Shown here one piece after another: positions 26,908 to 36,897 of a stretch of DNA of 64,000 bases. The stretch's first letter is position 1. Every line of letters starts with the position of its first letter. The notes beneath the pieces are model-generated. The model was not told the DNA's origin. It saw only the letters and a list, made by a program, of their open reading frames with translations, and made no database searches. Where the stretch lies: positions 3,410,001 through 3,474,000 of the forward strand of contig CBDFNN010000004.1 in NCBI GenBank assembly GCA_965250215.1. Direction: 5' to 3'. Origin of the DNA: CBDFNN01 sp965250215. GTDB taxonomy: Bacteria > Bacteroidota > Rhodothermia > Rhodothermales > DATKEJ01. Both the position numbers and the translations under genes were made by a program.

Positions 26908-27909
26908 ATGAAACTCATTATTCCTATGGCAGGAAGAGGTACGCGCCTGCGACCTCACACTCACGTTACTCCCAAACCCCTCATGAACGTAGTTGGAGTC
27001 TCAATGATAGAGAGGCTCGTAACAACTTTCATTGACGTTTTACCGAGAAAGCTGGAGGAGTCCGTTTTCATTTTGGGCCCCGATTTTCCAAGAAAGGTAT
27101 ATGACGACCTTACAGAAATGTGTGAGAAATATGGTGTAAAGGCATCCTTTGCAGTCCAGGAAGAACCTCTTGGAACTGGCCATGCTGTTGACGCGGCGGA
27201 TAAGTATCTCGACGGTGAGGTGATAATTGTGTTTGCAGATACACTATTCTTCATGGAGCCAGGTGTAGATTTAGATTCAGCAGATGTTGTCATGTGGACG
27301 AAGTGGATTGAAGATCCAAGACGCTTCGGAGTAGCAGTGAAAGAAGGTGATATCATAACAAGGTTGGTAGAAAAACCAGAAGAGATCATATCAAACGAAA
27401 CTTTGATAGGTATTTATTACGTGAAGGATGGAAATGATATAAGACGAGGAATACAGCACATCTTGGATAATGATTTAAAAGGCGTTGGTGGGGAATATTT
27501 TCTCACAGACGCTTTCGACTTTCTTCTTCAAGATGGAAAGGTATTCAAAACAGCAGGTGTGACAGATTGGTTGGACTGCGGGACAATACCGGCCTTAAAG
27601 GAGACTAGTTGGTTTCTCTTGGAGAAACAGGGAAATGGATCAGTAGCCAGGGAGAAGGCAAAAAATTCCGTCATCATTGATCCTGTGTTTGTCGATGAAA
27701 ATGTGGTTATTGAGAATTCGATTGTCGGTCCGAATGTCGTTTTAGAAAAAGGATGTGTCGTGACAAACTCGATCTTGGAGGAAACTATCGTGTATTCCGG
27801 TGCTGAGATCGGTCATTCAAGCCTGAAAGATTCTGTAATCGGCCGACATGCGAAAGTCAGCGGATCTTCGAAATCCATGAATATCGGGGATCACGCCGAG
27901 GCGAGCTAA
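26908..27909 (+). CDS. sugar-phosphate nucleotidyltransferase (GlmU-like)
   Basis: The 333-residue enzyme begins MKLIIPMAGRGTRLRPHT, the nucleotide-binding signature with the KPLMNV motif near 23. It continues with the metal-binding FADT (about 108-111) and EKPEE (about 155), and ends in several hexapeptide turns (VIENSIVGPNVV onward, about 270-330). It makes an NDP-sugar from NTP and sugar-1-phosphate. The NDP-sugar cannot be named; UDP-GlcNAc or dTDP/GDP-sugars are all possible. As it lies beside the glycan locus it may feed it. mutS2 starts 25 bp downstream. Confidence 0.88.
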   Translation: MKLIIPMAGRGTRLRPHTHVTPKPLMNVVGVSMIERLVTTFIDVLPRKLEESVFILGPDFPRKVYDDLTEMCEKYGVKASFAVQEEPLGTGHAVDAADKYLDGEVIIVFADTLFFMEPGVDLDSADVVMWTKWIEDPRRFGVAVKEGDIITRLVEKPEEIISNETLIGIYYVKDGNDIRRGIQHILDNDLKGVGGEYFLTDAFDFLLQDGKVFKTAGVTDWLDCGTIPALKETSWFLLEKQGNGSVAREKAKNSVIIDPVFVDENVVIENSIVGPNVVLEKGCVVTNSILEETIVYSGAEIGHSSLKDSVIGRHAKVSGSSKSMNIGDHAEAS

Positions 27910-27934
27910 TAGGTATGGGGCTCTCAATAAACAT

Positions 27935-30325
27935 ATGAGGGTATTTCCTTCTGACGCATATCGTAGTCTTGGATTTGAGAGTGTCCGCAATAAAATACTT
28001 TCATATCTCAATTCAGAGGTGAGTAGGACCTACTTCAAAGATCTGCCCCCTAGCTCGGAGAAAACTCAGATAAGCTCCCGTCTCTCAGCCGCTGAAGAGC
28101 TAATGAAGATGTTGCAGGTGGGCAGTCCACCGGACATCTTTGATCCTTACGACATATCAAGTGCCGTTCGATCAGCTCGACCAGAAAAATCCAAGCTAGG
28201 TCCAGAGGATATCTTGCCTATCGGCTCAATACTTCGCAAATCTAGGATCGGGCAGAAGTTCTTGTCAGAAAGAGGGATGGACTACCCAACACTCGCTGCA
28301 AGTATTATTCTTTCTCGTCAGGAAGACCTTGAAAAACAGATTGATGATTCTATAGAGAAGGACGGAAGAATCAAGGACACGGCTTCGCCTGAACTTCGTA
28401 GGATCAGGAAAAGTATCGCAAAATTGGGCGCTCAACTCAGACAAGTTGCCCAGAAGGAGCTTAGCAAAGCCATTCAAAGAGGAGTCTCGGCAGATGATCA
28501 GCTTGTGATGCGCTACGGGAAGCTTGTTCTTCCAGTCACTGCTGAAGCTAAGAGGAAGATCAACGGAGTGGTTGTTGATACATCTTCTACTGGCCAAACG
28601 GTGTACATAGAACCCTATGCCTGTACTGAATTATCCAATGAAATTCGAATTCTTGAGAACGAAGAGCTTCGTGAGATTGATAAGATTCTCCTTCGACTGA
28701 CATCGCAGATTCGACACAATGCTGGCACTCTTCTTTCCAATCTAGAAAGTCTGGCTCGGCTTGATTGCCTCCGAGCAATTGCGAAGTTGGCAGTAGAAAT
28801 GGAAGCTATAGTCCCCAGTATTAATAGCGAGGGGGACATATCTATTAAAGGTGGTAGAAATCCCGAGCTTCTTCTGACTCACTCTCAAGAGGACTTCAAG
28901 GTAGTCCCATTGGACTTCGAAATGAATTCAGAGGTCAGTATCTGCATCATCTCAGGGCCAAATGCCGGTGGAAAATCTGTCGCCTTAAAAACGGTTGGAC
29001 TATTTACGATCATGGCATCGTATGGGATACCTCTCCCGTGTCGTCCTGGAACCTCGATATCTATTTTTTCTAGTCTTTTCTCATCAATAGGGGACGAGCA
29101 ATCAATAGAAGATGATCTCTCAACCTTCTCATCGAGTTTGAAAAGACTAAATCAAGTATCCGAAAATGGAGATACGAATACTTTGGTTCTAATCGATGAA
29201 ATGGGCAACGGGACCGATCCCAAATTGGGAGCCGCGATAAGTCAAGCCTTTTTGGAAGATTTCTATTCGAAAGGATTCAAGGTCTTGGCTACAACCCACC
29301 ATGTTCAGTTAAAGACATTCGCATCAGATTCAGATGGCATTGAAAACGCCTCCATGGAGTTTGATCAGGAGGCACTAGAGCCGACCTATCGATTCAGAAA
29401 AGGAATTCCCGGCTCCTCATACACCTTTGAAATCGCTGCAAGAATGGGTGTAAACAGCAGTGTCATCAATAGAGCAAGCGAATTGATCGATGAAAAGGAG
29501 CTCGGACTCGATGAGTTACTCGCAAGTCTCGAAACGAAGGAGAAAAAACACTTCGAGTTATCAAGAGAGCTTGAACTTAAAGAGAGTCAATTAAAAAAAG
29601 CCAGAAAAAACTTCGAGGAAGAAAGAAACAACCTTCTAGGTAAAGAAGACGCAATTAGACTCAAAGCAACGATGGAAGCTGAGAGTATCTTATTAAATGC
29701 TAATGCTAGAATAGAACGAGTTGTCCAAGAGATCGTCAACAGCAAAGGAGACAAGCAGAAAATAAAAACCTCCAGAGAGAAGCTGGAAAAAATAAAGCTC
29801 AAGGTCACAAATAAGAAGGAAAAAATCGAGCTTGCGATGGGGATACGAGACGAGGTAGATAAGAAGCCCAAGATTTCACGAAAAATCGCAGACGGGGACA
29901 TGGTCAGAATTATTGACAGTTCTGCGAAGGGACAAGTTGTCAGCATGGATTCCAAGAAAGCCGTAATCGCCATCGGGGACATGCGGTCTACCGTGGCTAT
30001 AAATCGGCTTGAATTGATTCAAAAAGAAACAAAATCTAAAAAGCGTCGAAAGAGTTTTGTAAAAGCAATGCCGATGACCGATGCGTCAATGAGCATCGAT
30101 GTAAGGGGCAAAAGAGTACACGAATGTATTCCAGATGTAATTCAATTTGTTGATCGCTCGATTATGGCAAATTTGGAGACCGTGCATATTTTACACGGAA
30201 CTGGCACAGGGGCGCTTCGCAAAGCCATTAAATTAGAATTAGAAAAGCATCCAGGTGTTCAAAATATCGACGAGGCAGATTTGGACCAAGGCGGGCCAGG
30301 CGTCTCTGTCGTAGCTCTAAAATAA
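27935..30325 (+). CDS. mutS2: endonuclease MutS2
   Basis: The protein has 796 residues. An N-terminal MutS core lever region (1-320) precedes the ATPase with Walker A GPNAGGKSV (about 341-349) and the Walker B region LVLIDEMGNGTDPKLGAA (about 427). A coiled-coil clamp, rich in Lys/Glu (about 515-660), and the C-terminal Smr nuclease domain (about 722-796; SIDVRGKR, then HILHGTGTGALR) complete it. There is no mismatch-recognition domain, as expected for MutS2, which acts on recombination intermediates or collided ribosomes. It lies one base upstream of a histidine kinase gene. Confidence 0.95.
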   Translation: MRVFPSDAYRSLGFESVRNKILSYLNSEVSRTYFKDLPPSSEKTQISSRLSAAEELMKMLQVGSPPDIFDPYDISSAVRSARPEKSKLGPEDILPIGSILRKSRIGQKFLSERGMDYPTLAASIILSRQEDLEKQIDDSIEKDGRIKDTASPELRRIRKSIAKLGAQLRQVAQKELSKAIQRGVSADDQLVMRYGKLVLPVTAEAKRKINGVVVDTSSTGQTVYIEPYACTELSNEIRILENEELREIDKILLRLTSQIRHNAGTLLSNLESLARLDCLRAIAKLAVEMEAIVPSINSEGDISIKGGRNPELLLTHSQEDFKVVPLDFEMNSEVSICIISGPNAGGKSVALKTVGLFTIMASYGIPLPCRPGTSISIFSSLFSSIGDEQSIEDDLSTFSSSLKRLNQVSENGDTNTLVLIDEMGNGTDPKLGAAISQAFLEDFYSKGFKVLATTHHVQLKTFASDSDGIENASMEFDQEALEPTYRFRKGIPGSSYTFEIAARMGVNSSVINRASELIDEKELGLDELLASLETKEKKHFELSRELELKESQLKKARKNFEEERNNLLGKEDAIRLKATMEAESILLNANARIERVVQEIVNSKGDKQKIKTSREKLEKIKLKVTNKKEKIELAMGIRDEVDKKPKISRKIADGDMVRIIDSSAKGQVVSMDSKKAVIAIGDMRSTVAINRLELIQKETKSKKRRKSFVKAMPMTDASMSIDVRGKRVHECIPDVIQFVDRSIMANLETVHILHGTGTGALRKAIKLELEKHPGVQNIDEADLDQGGPGVSVVALK

Positions 30326-30326
30326 G

Positions 30327-33300
30327 TTGAGCCAGTCTATTGACCATACCCTTCTCTACAAAACCAAACCAGCTCTTTGGATAGCGCTTGGTCTTTGTGT
30401 AGCAATTGGCGTGTTTTCAATCTTGACTTGGAGCACAGCAAGACTGGACGATACGAGTAGTTCGAAGTACGGTGCATCTATTGCTCAATCTGAACTGAGT
30501 AAGCTTGCTCTCTCCTATAACGAGATTCGTGACAAGCTCGCCTCTAAGGCCAAGAGTATTGCACGGGATCCTAGAGTGACAGAATCCTTACGGAGTCTCG
30601 CAGAGAACAGTTCTTCTAGTGATGTCTACGAGGCTCGCACACAAATCCTCGAGTACTTCGCTGAACTAAAAGAACAAGCGAATCATTCAACTGAGCTCTA
30701 TCTCTCAAACGGAACTTTGCTTGGTTGGTCCGGGCAGTCATTCGGTTTAGAGTCGGCTATTGAAAATAATTCGTCTCGAATAGGAGATGTCTTTGTGCAG
30801 AAGGGAAATAACAATGAAGCCTTCCGATACATCGAACCGATACTCCATGGAGATGAGGTAATTGGCCGCATCATCACAAGCCGGTTTATTCGAATAAAAA
30901 GATCTGAAAATTCAGGTGCGAGCTCCGGTTATTCCTTGAAAAACGAGTGGGCTCAGGGGTCAAGTCTCGATATTGATTTAGTCCTCGGTCCAAAAGAAAA
31001 TGTTCGCCTAGCGGGTGAAGCTCGATTCTTGCCGATGGAGCGATTGGATGGCAGTGTTCTGGGATATATCGCGATTTCTCCTCCCGACGAAAACTTCATC
31101 GTCGAAGCGAGATCCAATAGATGGAGACAACTACTCCTGTTTTTCTCGACTCTTCTTGGTCTCTACCTGATTCTCCTTTTTTATTGGTGGCTCACCGAGC
31201 GCATCGGATCCAAGGCACCAAAATCTTTGATTTGGTCTCAAATCAATTTGTGGCTGGCCTTTATCTGCGTCAGGATCTATTTGCAATTTCTAGGAATCCC
31301 GAGCAATTGGTTCAAGACCAACAATTCGGCCATGAACTCGCCTTTCCTCAAACCTTCAGAGGAATTTTTTGGTGCCCAGTTTTTTGAATCCGTTGGGGAC
31401 CTTTTTTTAAGTTCAATATTAATTCTTCTATTCTCCGTTCTGTCCTGGAATCTGACCAAAATAAAATCGAAGCAATACAGTAAAGTTGTAATAAGCGGCG
31501 TTGAGAAATGGAAAAGTTTGGGGCTAAGATCTCTAGGGATCACAGTAATCTTATTACTTTTTTCCCAGACAGTTAGCACATTGATAGACTCCACGGGACT
31601 TGATCTTGTCGATTGGTCGGGTATAGTATCAGAGTGGGGAGTGATGTTGGTCTATACTTCATTGCTCTCTGTTACCTTGGCTACGATAATCTTAGCGAGT
31701 CTGACTGCGGGGATACAAGGTTATATCCGAGAGTTAAATTTGACCGAGATTTGCCTCACCGTCTTACTGATTTTTCTCCTTCAAATTAGCATCCAAGCTG
31801 TCGCCACAAAATGGTCTGCTGGAAATTATTGGATTCCATTTGGGCTCGCAATCATTGGGCCACTGTCGGCTTGGTATTGGCAAAAACGAAATTTGACTCG
31901 ATATAGAACTCTGATAGTTCGTACAATTTTGCTTCTCATCGTTCTGTCTAGCTTTATCGTTTATCCTTTCATCTACCAGAATAGAATCGATTCACAACGA
32001 GATTTAATTCGGGAAACTGCTAGTCAATACGCCGAGTTTAAACAAAATCTTTTTCAGCGAAATCTTGCCAACAGTCTTAGCATTCTTCACGAAAATGCGG
32101 ATCTCAGCAGAAGAATCTCCAAGGCCCTAGAGAGTTCAAGTCTGCTGCCAGAGGATGTCGTCTTTTTAGAGTCCCTGATTGAATTACCACAAAAAGACAA
32201 TTTGTCGCTCGTTCTATTGAACAATGACAAGGTCGTGGAATATTCAGAGGGCCCTTATGCGGATGCTCTATCTACAGGGGCGATCATTGAAAATTTATTT
32301 ACATATTTCGAACAAACTCCGGCAAGCTTATACGTTCGTGTCGTTTCCCTGGCAGAAAACGACACACTCGGTTCGTCCAGCAATTTCGATGAGAGTCTTC
32401 AACTAGATGCTGGAATCACCACTATCACGTCCGGCGGAGAAAACTACGCTTACATAATAATTGGAGCCGAGAAAAAACAAAGCCTAGCACTTAGCGAGTA
32501 TCGAGCAGGCCGATTGACAAAAAGTCAATCGGGATTCTTTGAACCTCAGGCTCTAGATCCAGAGATAGAAAAAACACTGTCCTCGGAGGACGAGTTTTGG
32601 CGTCGAGAAGAGATCGGTGGTCAGAGTTATCAGGCCTACTATCGAAAATTCTCAGGTCGGGATCTTGGTCAGAGAGGAAATATCTTGGATCTTAATCAAT
32701 CAAGAATTATTTCCGTTAGGTCACAGGCAAGTTCTCCTTACGATCACCTCTACTTCCTCCTGAGAATTGCCGTTTCCGGATTGCTCCTTGGCATTCCGAT
32801 TTACTTGATAGGCTTGGCCTTTAGGTTCACGACCAAAGAGACCGAATATTCTTCTAGACAGTTTGGAGACAAGGTTCTTGACTACTTCGTTGCAGTTGGA
32901 ATTATAACTGTAATTCTTGGTGGACTATTTGGGCAGCGTGTTATTAGTCGTGAAAACACTGGTGCGATACAGAGCCGACTTGAGCGAAGGATTAGTCGCC
33001 TCGAAGGCGCCATCGAAAAACAGGCTCGAGATCAGAACCCAGCCGAATTGATTGCAAAGATAGATATCGATTCCCTAGCTGAGCAGTTACAACTGGAGCT
33101 CAATATTTATAACGGGCCTGAACTCTATTACACGACTGACCCCAACTCTGACCTCTTGAATGTCGTCGACAAACGTCTTCCTATTGATGCTTTCAAAGAC
33201 ATTTTCACAAGGGAGTTCAATGTGGCTTTCGCCGACGTCCTCACCCTTACGGACACCAGATATACGATGGGATATCGGGCTTTTCGTGACAGTTTGGGCT

Positions 33301-34322
33301 ACCCAGCAAAAATTGTAGGAATTCTGACGATTCCAGAGCAGAAAAGAATTAGAGAGGAACGTGCTAGAACGACAGCATATGTCTACGGGGCCCTCCTTCT
33401 CCTGTTAGTCATTATTATGGCTACGGCTTCGGTCTTGTCGAATGCAGTCTCAAAACCCATTAGAAAGCTTCGAGAGGGCTTAAACCACGTCGCACAGGGT
33501 CGGTTTGAAAGTTCAATCCCGGTCGAATCGAAAGACGAACTTGGAGATCTAGTTCAGACTTTCAATTCTATGCAGGAGCTTCTTGCCGAAAGTAGGAGAA
33601 AACTTGCAAGGACGGAGAGGGAAGCTGCCTGGAGCGAGATGGCAAGACAAGTCGCACATGAAATCAAAAATCCCTTGACTCCCATGAAGCTATCGATCCA
33701 ACATCTGCAAAGATCAATGGGCAACGATGATCAGCTCGATTCAGAGCAAAGGGAGATGATCAATAACATCACACGTAGTCTAATCGAGCAAATTGATGAT
33801 CTAGCACGAATTGCAAATGAGTTTTCGAGCTTTGGACGTATGCCGATACGAAATCTTGAGTCACAAGATTTGAATGCAATTATTCGTGAAACAGCGAGCC
33901 TTTATTCAGAGGACAAGTCAGTTCAGCTACATCTAGATTTGGAAAACAAAAAGCTATTTACAAATTGTGATAGAGAAGAGACGAAAAGAATATTCTTAAA
34001 TTTGATTAAAAACGCTAAACAAGCAGTCATTGACAACGGCGAGATCAGCATTCAATCAAGAGCCCTGCATAACGAGAACGTAATTGAAGTCATAGTGGCC
34101 GACAAGGGCTCAGGCATTCCTGAAGATCTGAGAAGCAGAATTTTCGAGCCTAATTTTTCCACAAAAACCAGCGGCATGGGACTTGGGCTGGCGATCGTCC
34201 ACCGGAGTATGGAGGAAATAGGCGGCAGTATTCATTTTGAATCTAGTATCGATAAGCAAAATCACGGAACTCAGTTTTTTCTGCGTTTCCCCTTACGAAA
34301 TGATAGCCCAGAGGGGTCTTAG
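30327..34322 (+). CDS. giant NtrY-like sensor histidine kinase
   Basis: The 1331-residue kinase has a helix at 14-36 and an extracytoplasmic region to about 265, then a block of seven or eight helices (266-555). A second external region (565-800), two helices (about 805-830 and 850-870), a third external region and a helix (about 1016-1040) follow. HAMP (1040-1092), HisKA with His1111 (VAHEIKNPLTPMKLS) and HATPase (N box NLIKNAKQAV about 1220, G1 DKGSGIP about 1258, G2 GMGLGLAIV about 1283) end it. The kinase core is NtrY-like, but the sensor is far larger than usual. The start is TTG, one base after mutS2, so it is in that operon. No response regulator is nearby. Confidence 0.9.
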   Translation: MSQSIDHTLLYKTKPALWIALGLCVAIGVFSILTWSTARLDDTSSSKYGASIAQSELSKLALSYNEIRDKLASKAKSIARDPRVTESLRSLAENSSSSDVYEARTQILEYFAELKEQANHSTELYLSNGTLLGWSGQSFGLESAIENNSSRIGDVFVQKGNNNEAFRYIEPILHGDEVIGRIITSRFIRIKRSENSGASSGYSLKNEWAQGSSLDIDLVLGPKENVRLAGEARFLPMERLDGSVLGYIAISPPDENFIVEARSNRWRQLLLFFSTLLGLYLILLFYWWLTERIGSKAPKSLIWSQINLWLAFICVRIYLQFLGIPSNWFKTNNSAMNSPFLKPSEEFFGAQFFESVGDLFLSSILILLFSVLSWNLTKIKSKQYSKVVISGVEKWKSLGLRSLGITVILLLFSQTVSTLIDSTGLDLVDWSGIVSEWGVMLVYTSLLSVTLATIILASLTAGIQGYIRELNLTEICLTVLLIFLLQISIQAVATKWSAGNYWIPFGLAIIGPLSAWYWQKRNLTRYRTLIVRTILLLIVLSSFIVYPFIYQNRIDSQRDLIRETASQYAEFKQNLFQRNLANSLSILHENADLSRRISKALESSSLLPEDVVFLESLIELPQKDNLSLVLLNNDKVVEYSEGPYADALSTGAIIENLFTYFEQTPASLYVRVVSLAENDTLGSSSNFDESLQLDAGITTITSGGENYAYIIIGAEKKQSLALSEYRAGRLTKSQSGFFEPQALDPEIEKTLSSEDEFWRREEIGGQSYQAYYRKFSGRDLGQRGNILDLNQSRIISVRSQASSPYDHLYFLLRIAVSGLLLGIPIYLIGLAFRFTTKETEYSSRQFGDKVLDYFVAVGIITVILGGLFGQRVISRENTGAIQSRLERRISRLEGAIEKQARDQNPAELIAKIDIDSLAEQLQLELNIYNGPELYYTTDPNSDLLNVVDKRLPIDAFKDIFTREFNVAFADVLTLTDTRYTMGYRAFRDSLGYPAKIVGILTIPEQKRIREERARTTAYVYGALLLLLVIIMATASVLSNAVSKPIRKLREGLNHVAQGRFESSIPVESKDELGDLVQTFNSMQELLAESRRKLARTEREAAWSEMARQVAHEIKNPLTPMKLSIQHLQRSMGNDDQLDSEQREMINNITRSLIEQIDDLARIANEFSSFGRMPIRNLESQDLNAIIRETASLYSEDKSVQLHLDLENKKLFTNCDREETKRIFLNLIKNAKQAVIDNGEISIQSRALHNENVIEVIVADKGSGIPEDLRSRIFEPNFSTKTSGMGLGLAIVHRSMEEIGGSIHFESSIDKQNHGTQFFLRFPLRNDSPEGS

Positions 34323-34368
34323 AGGTTTGAACAATACGGCTCGGCCCTCTCCGGTCAAGCCGCTTTGA

Positions 34369-35301
34369 TTAGAAGTTGGATTCGATCAGTGAAATGAGAC
34401 GGTCTGGGAAGTCGGTAATAATTCCGTCGACTTTTAGATCTATCAAAGCCTTCATTTGGTCTCGATCATTTACGGTCCACGGTACAAGCTTCATTCTGCG
34501 ATCACTTGCCTGCGCAATCATAAACTCAGAAACTGAGGTATACGCGGGACTATAAGTATCTGGGGTGAACCCGAGAATCGATAAATTATCTGAGAGATCG
34601 CCATCGCTCAAAAGAAATGCCGTTTGGACATTGGCGTCTTGCTGACGGAGTTCTTGGAGTGATCGAACATCAAATGACTGCACGGACACTCTCGGTTTTA
34701 CTCCTAAGCTATCAATGAGACCTAGAAGAAGCTCTACAAATCGATCTGGCTCTGGATGCTTGATGTTGTCACCTGCGAGAGAGCTTTTAATTTCGATATT
34801 GTATCGAATTGGATCCAATGAGAGACGCTTGACATGTGCCTCAACAGAATCGATGACACTCGCAAGCGTTGGCTTAACTGAAGCTACTTTGGCTTGATCG
34901 GGAAAGCTTGTATTGCCTCTCAAGCCGCAGTCGTAGTTCTGAATTTCTCCTAGGTCTAGCTGGTAAAGATTGAGAGTGTCTTCGGCTGCCTCTGAAATAG
35001 GCGAGCCATCTGGATGAGAGCAAATATCTGCGGAGAATGTGGGTTCATGTGAAACTACTAACTGACTGTCCTTAGAAACTACAATGTCCATTTCGAGCGT
35101 GGTAACGCCTATATCGACGGCTTTAATAAAACCAAGTAGACTGTTCTCTGGATATAATCCTCGAAATCCGCGATGCCCCTGGATATCAAATTCAGGATCA
35201 ATGCTTGGATCCGGATCAGTTTCATCACAGCCAAGTGCTGTAGACAGGAAAAATATTCCTGTGACAATGATGACTCGCGAAAGGCGCTCAAGAAGATTCA
35301 T
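34369..35301 (-). CDS. glycerophosphodiester phosphodiesterase lipoprotein
   Basis: The 310-residue lipoprotein has a lipobox TALGC (Cys about residue 25) and a GDPD domain: GHRGFRGLYPENS (about 42-54, catalytic His), LEMDIVVSKD (about 69, metal-binding Glu/Asp), and the late IEIK and VDGIITDFPDRL. It hydrolyses glycerophosphodiesters such as glycerophosphocholine to glycerol-3-phosphate and alcohol, at the outer or inner membrane surface. It is convergent with the kinase gene. The 46 bp between hold a weak CGGCT...AGCCG hairpin (34337-34362). Confidence 0.9.
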   Translation of the reverse strand: MNLLERLSRVIIVTGIFFLSTALGCDETDPDPSIDPEFDIQGHRGFRGLYPENSLLGFIKAVDIGVTTLEMDIVVSKDSQLVVSHEPTFSADICSHPDGSPISEAAEDTLNLYQLDLGEIQNYDCGLRGNTSFPDQAKVASVKPTLASVIDSVEAHVKRLSLDPIRYNIEIKSSLAGDNIKHPEPDRFVELLLGLIDSLGVKPRVSVQSFDVRSLQELRQQDANVQTAFLLSDGDLSDNLSILGFTPDTYSPAYTSVSEFMIAQASDRRMKLVPWTVNDRDQMKALIDLKVDGIITDFPDRLISLIESNF

Positions 35302-35383
35302 GATTGTTTGAATTATTTCTCCTTCAAAAGATTAGGTGGATAGATAGATTAGAGGCTATCATACTGGCCTAAACCAACGAATA

Positions 35384-36889
35384 ATGATACGGAATCTATT
35401 TTTGCCATTTCTCCTTGTCCTCAGTTCTTTAGCATGCTCAAATGAGAAGGAGAAAGCCCTCAATACATCTCCTAATGTCCTTTTGATCGTGGCAGATGAT
35501 CTTGGCTGGATGGATCTAAGCTGCTACGGTTCAGCCTTCTATGAGACACCAAATCTCGACAAGCTCGCATCGAAGAGTATGCTCTTCACAGACGCATATG
35601 CTACTTGTCCGGTTTGCTCTCCTACTCGTGCCTCGATTGTTACGGGTAAATATCCGGCGAGGCTTCAACTCACGGACTGGATTCCCGGCAGACAATCTTC
35701 CGGATTAAGTGAAGTGGGCAATGCAAAGTTGTCGCCTGAATTCCAAAATCAACTCTCTCTCGAAGAGTTTACATTGGCCGAGCTTCTTAAAAACGAGGGC
35801 TATAAAACCTTCTTCGCAGGCAAATGGCATTTGGGTCAAGAATCCCTCTACTGGCCTGAAAACCAAGGTTTTGACATCAACAAGGGTGGACACAGCAAAG
35901 GTAGCCCCCCAGGTGGGTACTTTGCCCCTTGGACGAATCCGCGCCTCGCAAACGGCTCTGAAGGAGAACATTTGCCGGAAAGACTGGCAAGAGAAACTGC
36001 AAATTTCATATCAACTCACGCTGACACAAGCTTTTTCGCCTACCTATCTTTCTATTCCGTTCACACTCCTTTGCAGGGTCTCGACTCTCTCGTGACAAAA
36101 TACGAGGAGAAAGCGAGGGCTCTCGGCCTGACTGACAGTGATAGATTTATCCGAAATGCCGATTGGATGCGCACCGCACCGGAACGAGGTCGCTGGCTGG
36201 AGCGAGTAGCGCAAGACCATGCCGTCTACGCGGCAATGGTAGAAAGCATGGATGATGCCATTGGAGTTGTACTGGAAGAGTTAGAAAGGTCAGGAGTCTC
36301 TCGAGAAACGGTTGTCATTTTCACCTCGGACAATGGCGGGCTTGCGACATCTGAAGGATCACCTACATCCAACCTCCCTCTGCGAGCTGGCAAAGGTTGG
36401 CTATATGAAGGTGGAATTAGAGAACCCATGATAGTCCGTTGGCCGGAGCTATCAATTGCACCACGAGTCTCAGAGGTCCCCATTAATTCTGCAGATATCT
36501 TTCCGACTATTGCTGACATACTTGATGTTGAGGCGGGTGCAGATATCGATGGTGTCAGTATTCTTCCATTGTTAAAAGGCGAAGAGTTACATGAAGATCG
36601 AGCCTTGTTTTGGCACTATCCTCATTACGCCAACCAGGGTGGAAAACCCGGAGCCGTAATTCGCAAAGGCGACTATAAACTTATCCTTCGTTTCGAAGAT
36701 GATTCGATTGAGTTATACAACCTCGAGGATGACCTTGGAGAACAAAATAACCTAGCGGAGGAGCTGAGTGATAGAGCGATAGACTTGGAGAGCGAGCTTA
36801 GGCAATGGATGCAAACTCTAAATGCTCAAAGCATGACGGATAATCCCGTTTACGACCCCAACTATACTAGGCCAAAGAAAGAATCTTGA
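35384..36889 (+). CDS. arylsulfatase-type sulfatase, lipoprotein
   Basis: The 501-residue protein has a lipobox (SSLACS, Cys18). The N-terminal sulfatase fold shows NVLLIVADDLGWMD (metal-binding Asp pair), the FGly motif Cys78-Ser-Pro-Thr-Arg (CSPTRAS) and GKWHLG near 155. The second metal-binding region is FTSDNGG about 310. Cys78 needs conversion to formylglycine; no sulfatase-maturing enzyme is in this window. It removes sulfate esters, probably from algal glycans. It overlaps the most upstream start of the dehydratase gene and so probably works in the same route. Confidence 0.92.
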   Translation: MIRNLFLPFLLVLSSLACSNEKEKALNTSPNVLLIVADDLGWMDLSCYGSAFYETPNLDKLASKSMLFTDAYATCPVCSPTRASIVTGKYPARLQLTDWIPGRQSSGLSEVGNAKLSPEFQNQLSLEEFTLAELLKNEGYKTFFAGKWHLGQESLYWPENQGFDINKGGHSKGSPPGGYFAPWTNPRLANGSEGEHLPERLARETANFISTHADTSFFAYLSFYSVHTPLQGLDSLVTKYEEKARALGLTDSDRFIRNADWMRTAPERGRWLERVAQDHAVYAAMVESMDDAIGVVLEELERSGVSRETVVIFTSDNGGLATSEGSPTSNLPLRAGKGWLYEGGIREPMIVRWPELSIAPRVSEVPINSADIFPTIADILDVEAGADIDGVSILPLLKGEELHEDRALFWHYPHYANQGGKPGAVIRKGDYKLILRFEDDSIELYNLEDDLGEQNNLAEELSDRAIDLESELRQWMQTLNAQSMTDNPVYDPNYTRPKKES

Positions 36890-36897
36890 ACCAAAAC

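Noticed and set aside
26961..27389. 142-codon minus-strand frame inside the nucleotidyltransferase
   Set aside because: It is antisense to conserved motifs of a clear enzyme and its translation has no recognisable fold.
29587..29982. 131-codon minus-strand frame over the MutS2 coiled coil
   Set aside because: Its Ser/Leu/Phe-rich translation is the expected antisense of a Lys/Glu-rich coiled coil.
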